Below, piece by piece: positions 62,227-64,000 of a DNA stretch of 64,000 nucleotides; the first letter of the stretch is position 1, and each line of letters begins with the position of its first letter. The translations under genes and the position numbers were made by a program. The notes below the pieces were generated by a model. The model was not told where the DNA came from. It saw nothing but the letters and a program-made list of their open reading frames with translations, and did not search any database. The stretch spans positions 248,001 to 312,000 of the forward strand of contig NZ_JAUSQU010000001.1 of assembly GCF_030811455.1 (NCBI RefSeq), given 5' to 3'. This DNA comes from Streptosporangium lutulentum. Its GTDB lineage: Bacteria; Actinomycetota; Actinomycetes; Streptosporangiales; Streptosporangiaceae.

Positions 62227-64000
62227 GTGACTCGCCCCCCTAGGTCGCTGAAAGCACTGATCGCAGCCGTGGTGCTGTTTCCGATCGGCTTCGCCTCCGT
62301 ACCTGCGTCCGCCGCTCCCGCTCCCGATCCCGAACAGCCCTGGCGTCTCAACCAGTGGCCCCAGACGCAGCCCTGGCAGTTGGACGCCCCCGCCGAGGGC
62401 ACTCCCGACGCCGCCAGGCTGCGCACCCAGCCGAGCGGTCCGACCCCGATCGACCCTCAGAACTGGAAGAACCCGGACCACATGACGTGGGCCGACTACA
62501 TCAAGCCCCCCGGCACGAAGTGGGCCGACCCCAAGGTCGCGGGCTCCAAGCGCACCTTCCGCGGCGCGCTGGTCCTGCTCGACTACCCCAACCAGCCGTT
62601 CGTGGTCACCCAGCCCAAGGGTTCCACCGTCTTCAAGAACCCCAGCGCCGAGGCCCACGACATCCCCCGGGACCAGGTCGCCACGTTCTACAAGGACTTC
62701 CTCAACACCCCGAACGAGCTCAACCGGGGCCACACCATCCACGAGTACTGGATGGAGGACTCCGGCGGTCGTTACGGCGTGGACCTGACCGCCTTCGGCC
62801 CCTACCAGATGCCGGGCAAGTCGCATGAGTACGCCATGGAGTTCCAGAGCGGCACCGCCTGCCCTGCCGGCGACTCCTGCAACAAGAACATCAGGACCGA
62901 CGGGCGGGCCGCGTGGGACGCCGCCGTCGGCCCGGAGATCCCCGCCGGATTCGACTTCGTCTTCTACCTGAGCGCCGGTCAGGACGAGTCGGCCACCTGG
63001 CAGGAATTCGGCCCGATGAAGTTCCCGACCAAGGAAGCGGTGACCGACGACTTCGGCCCGCCGGACGCGGCCCTGACCAACTGGGCCAGGACCCGCTACG
63101 TGGACTGGACCTCCTGGGCCTCGGCCTCCTCGATCTGGCCCAACGCCGGAGGCGGTTCGTCCACCCAGGCGGAGAGCTCCGGACAGGGCGTCTACGCCCA
63201 CGAGCTCAGCCACATCCTCGGCATCGGCGACAACTACAACAACCCGTACGGGGTGCCGGCCCGCCGGGCCTACACCGGCGTCTGGGAGATGCTCAGCCGG
63301 GGCAGCTTCAACGGACCCGGCGGCCCGCACAGCCGCTGGACGATCCCGCCCACCGGTGGCGGATCCATGGGCGCCCAGCACATGCTCCGCAACAAGATCA
63401 AGCTTGAGATGGTGGACGAGAACAACGTGCTGCGCCTGTCCCGCGAGGCGCTGGCCGAGTCGGGTCTCGTCGTGGCCAACATCACCGCCCGGGTGAACCA
63501 GCCGGGACCGAAGGGCCTGTCCGGGGTCAACATCGCCTTCGGCGACGGCGACCGCAGCCCGGCCTGCAACGTGAACACCGATCCCCTCTGCGACGGCGGC
63601 GGCTACAACAACTACACCGTCGAGGTCGTCGACAGGATGGGCGCCGACTCCTTCACCCCCGACTCCGGCGTGCTCCTGGCCAAGACCAAGGACCAGGACC
63701 GGGCACCGTTCGAATGGGTGATCGACGCCAACCCGCAGGACATCGGCATGACCGACTACGTCCTGCCGGACGGCACCGCCGTGCCCATCACGATCGGCGA
63801 CTACCGTCAGCTGGCGGACGCCCTGTTCCACGCGGGCACCAACTCGGGATCGGAGTTCGAGTACGTGGACGAGGCCAACCGGCTTCACTTCTACGTCCTC
63901 GACGTCAAGCGTGACCGCAAGGGCATCCTGTCCTACACGGTGGCGATCCGCTCCCTGGACGGCGCCGGCCCGAACAAGCGCGGCGTGAAGCTGCTCCCGG
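62227..64000 (+). CDS. M6-family secreted metalloprotease (immune inhibitor A-like), 5' part
   Basis: 591 residues to the right edge, continuing beyond. Signal peptide: SLKALIAAVVLFPIGF then ASVPASA at about residues 7-30. Zinc motif HELSHILGIGD has H325, E326, H329 (HExxHxxGxxD); the M6 fold shows FRGALVLLDYPNQPF and HEYWMEDSGGRYGVDL earlier. GTG 62227 follows a TATAAC at about 62212, so a short-leader or leaderless start is possible. Degrades extracellular protein. Likely in this habitat as part of a secreted hydrolase set. Confidence 0.9.
   Translation, partial: MTRPPRSLKALIAAVVLFPIGFASVPASAAPAPDPEQPWRLNQWPQTQPWQLDAPAEGTPDAARLRTQPSGPTPIDPQNWKNPDHMTWADYIKPPGTKWADPKVAGSKRTFRGALVLLDYPNQPFVVTQPKGSTVFKNPSAEAHDIPRDQVATFYKDFLNTPNELNRGHTIHEYWMEDSGGRYGVDLTAFGPYQMPGKSHEYAMEFQSGTACPAGDSCNKNIRTDGRAAWDAAVGPEIPAGFDFVFYLSAGQDESATWQEFGPMKFPTKEAVTDDFGPPDAALTNWARTRYVDWTSWASASSIWPNAGGGSSTQAESSGQGVYAHELSHILGIGDNYNNPYGVPARRAYTGVWEMLSRGSFNGPGGPHSRWTIPPTGGGSMGAQHMLRNKIKLEMVDENNVLRLSREALAESGLVVANITARVNQPGPKGLSGVNIAFGDGDRSPACNVNTDPLCDGGGYNNYTVEVVDRMGADSFTPDSGVLLAKTKDQDRAPFEWVIDANPQDIGMTDYVLPDGTAVPITIGDYRQLADALFHAGTNSGSEFEYVDEANRLHFYVLDVKRDRKGILSYTVAIRSLDGAGPNKRGVKLLP

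Overview
The window is high-GC actinobacterial chromosome, roughly 70 percent GC with strong G/C third-position bias, many probably leaderless starts, Tat and Sec secreted enzymes, a cellobiose-type operator and a polyphosphate glucokinase. Overall style suggests a filamentous soil actinomycete of the Streptosporangiales (Streptosporangium or Nonomuraea-like); that placement is inference, not proof.

Layout. 0-2.7 kb: end of a secreted metallophosphoesterase, an MFS transporter and a beta-propeller protein. 3.2-4.9 kb: a Tat-exported class I cholesterol oxidase preceded by a KstR-type palindrome. 4.9-9.1 kb: an accessory island with lower GC, bounded by decayed IS1182-like and ISL3-like transposase pieces, carrying a three-gene set (beta-helical repeat protein, metzincin-type protease, HEAT-repeat protein) and a convergent CAP-domain secreted protein. 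9.1-18 kb: MmcQ/YjbR-like protein, sulfotransferase, a GC-rich minisatellite, a GH115 xylan alpha-glucuronidase, a VOC protein, RecQ and two small conserved-looking proteins. 18.2-19.5 kb: an orphan DUF2637-like membrane protein.

19.6-27.5 kb is a galactan utilisation locus: LacI regulator, two permeases and a binding lipoprotein on the minus strand, divergent from a GH42 beta-galactosidase and a GH53 endo-galactanase, with two near-identical palindromic operators in the shared control region. The galactanase releases galacto-oligosaccharides, the ABC importer takes them up and GH42 hydrolyses them. A PL1 pectate lyase with a ricin-type domain is convergent to it. The GH115, PL1 and GH6 (42.2 kb) genes share an upstream palindrome GAAAnTTTC, and GH6 also has a perfect CebR-type box, so the window reads as a plant-polysaccharide region with layered control.

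29.6-41.8 kb: NAD kinase, a conserved protein with an Ala/Pro/Asp-rich insert, a small membrane protein, a GT4 glycosyltransferase, then a family 2B encapsulin (EshA-like, with cyclic-nucleotide-binding insert) followed by a polyprenyl synthase, its likely cargo. Next are a secreted protein, an ABC-F protein, a MalR-like regulator and polyphosphate glucokinase. 44.7-64 kb: HrpA helicase, Uma2-fold protein, HAD hydrolase, geranylgeranyl-reductase-family flavoprotein, DUF5709-like protein, gamma-glutamyltransferase, Nudix hydrolase, a phosphoribosyltransferase/erythromycin-esterase fusion with an alpha/beta hydrolase, an ABC exporter with a divergent MarR regulator, an FMN reductase, an amidohydrolase-like protein lacking metal ligands, and an M6 secreted metalloprotease that runs off the right edge. 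No rRNA, tRNA or CRISPR was found.
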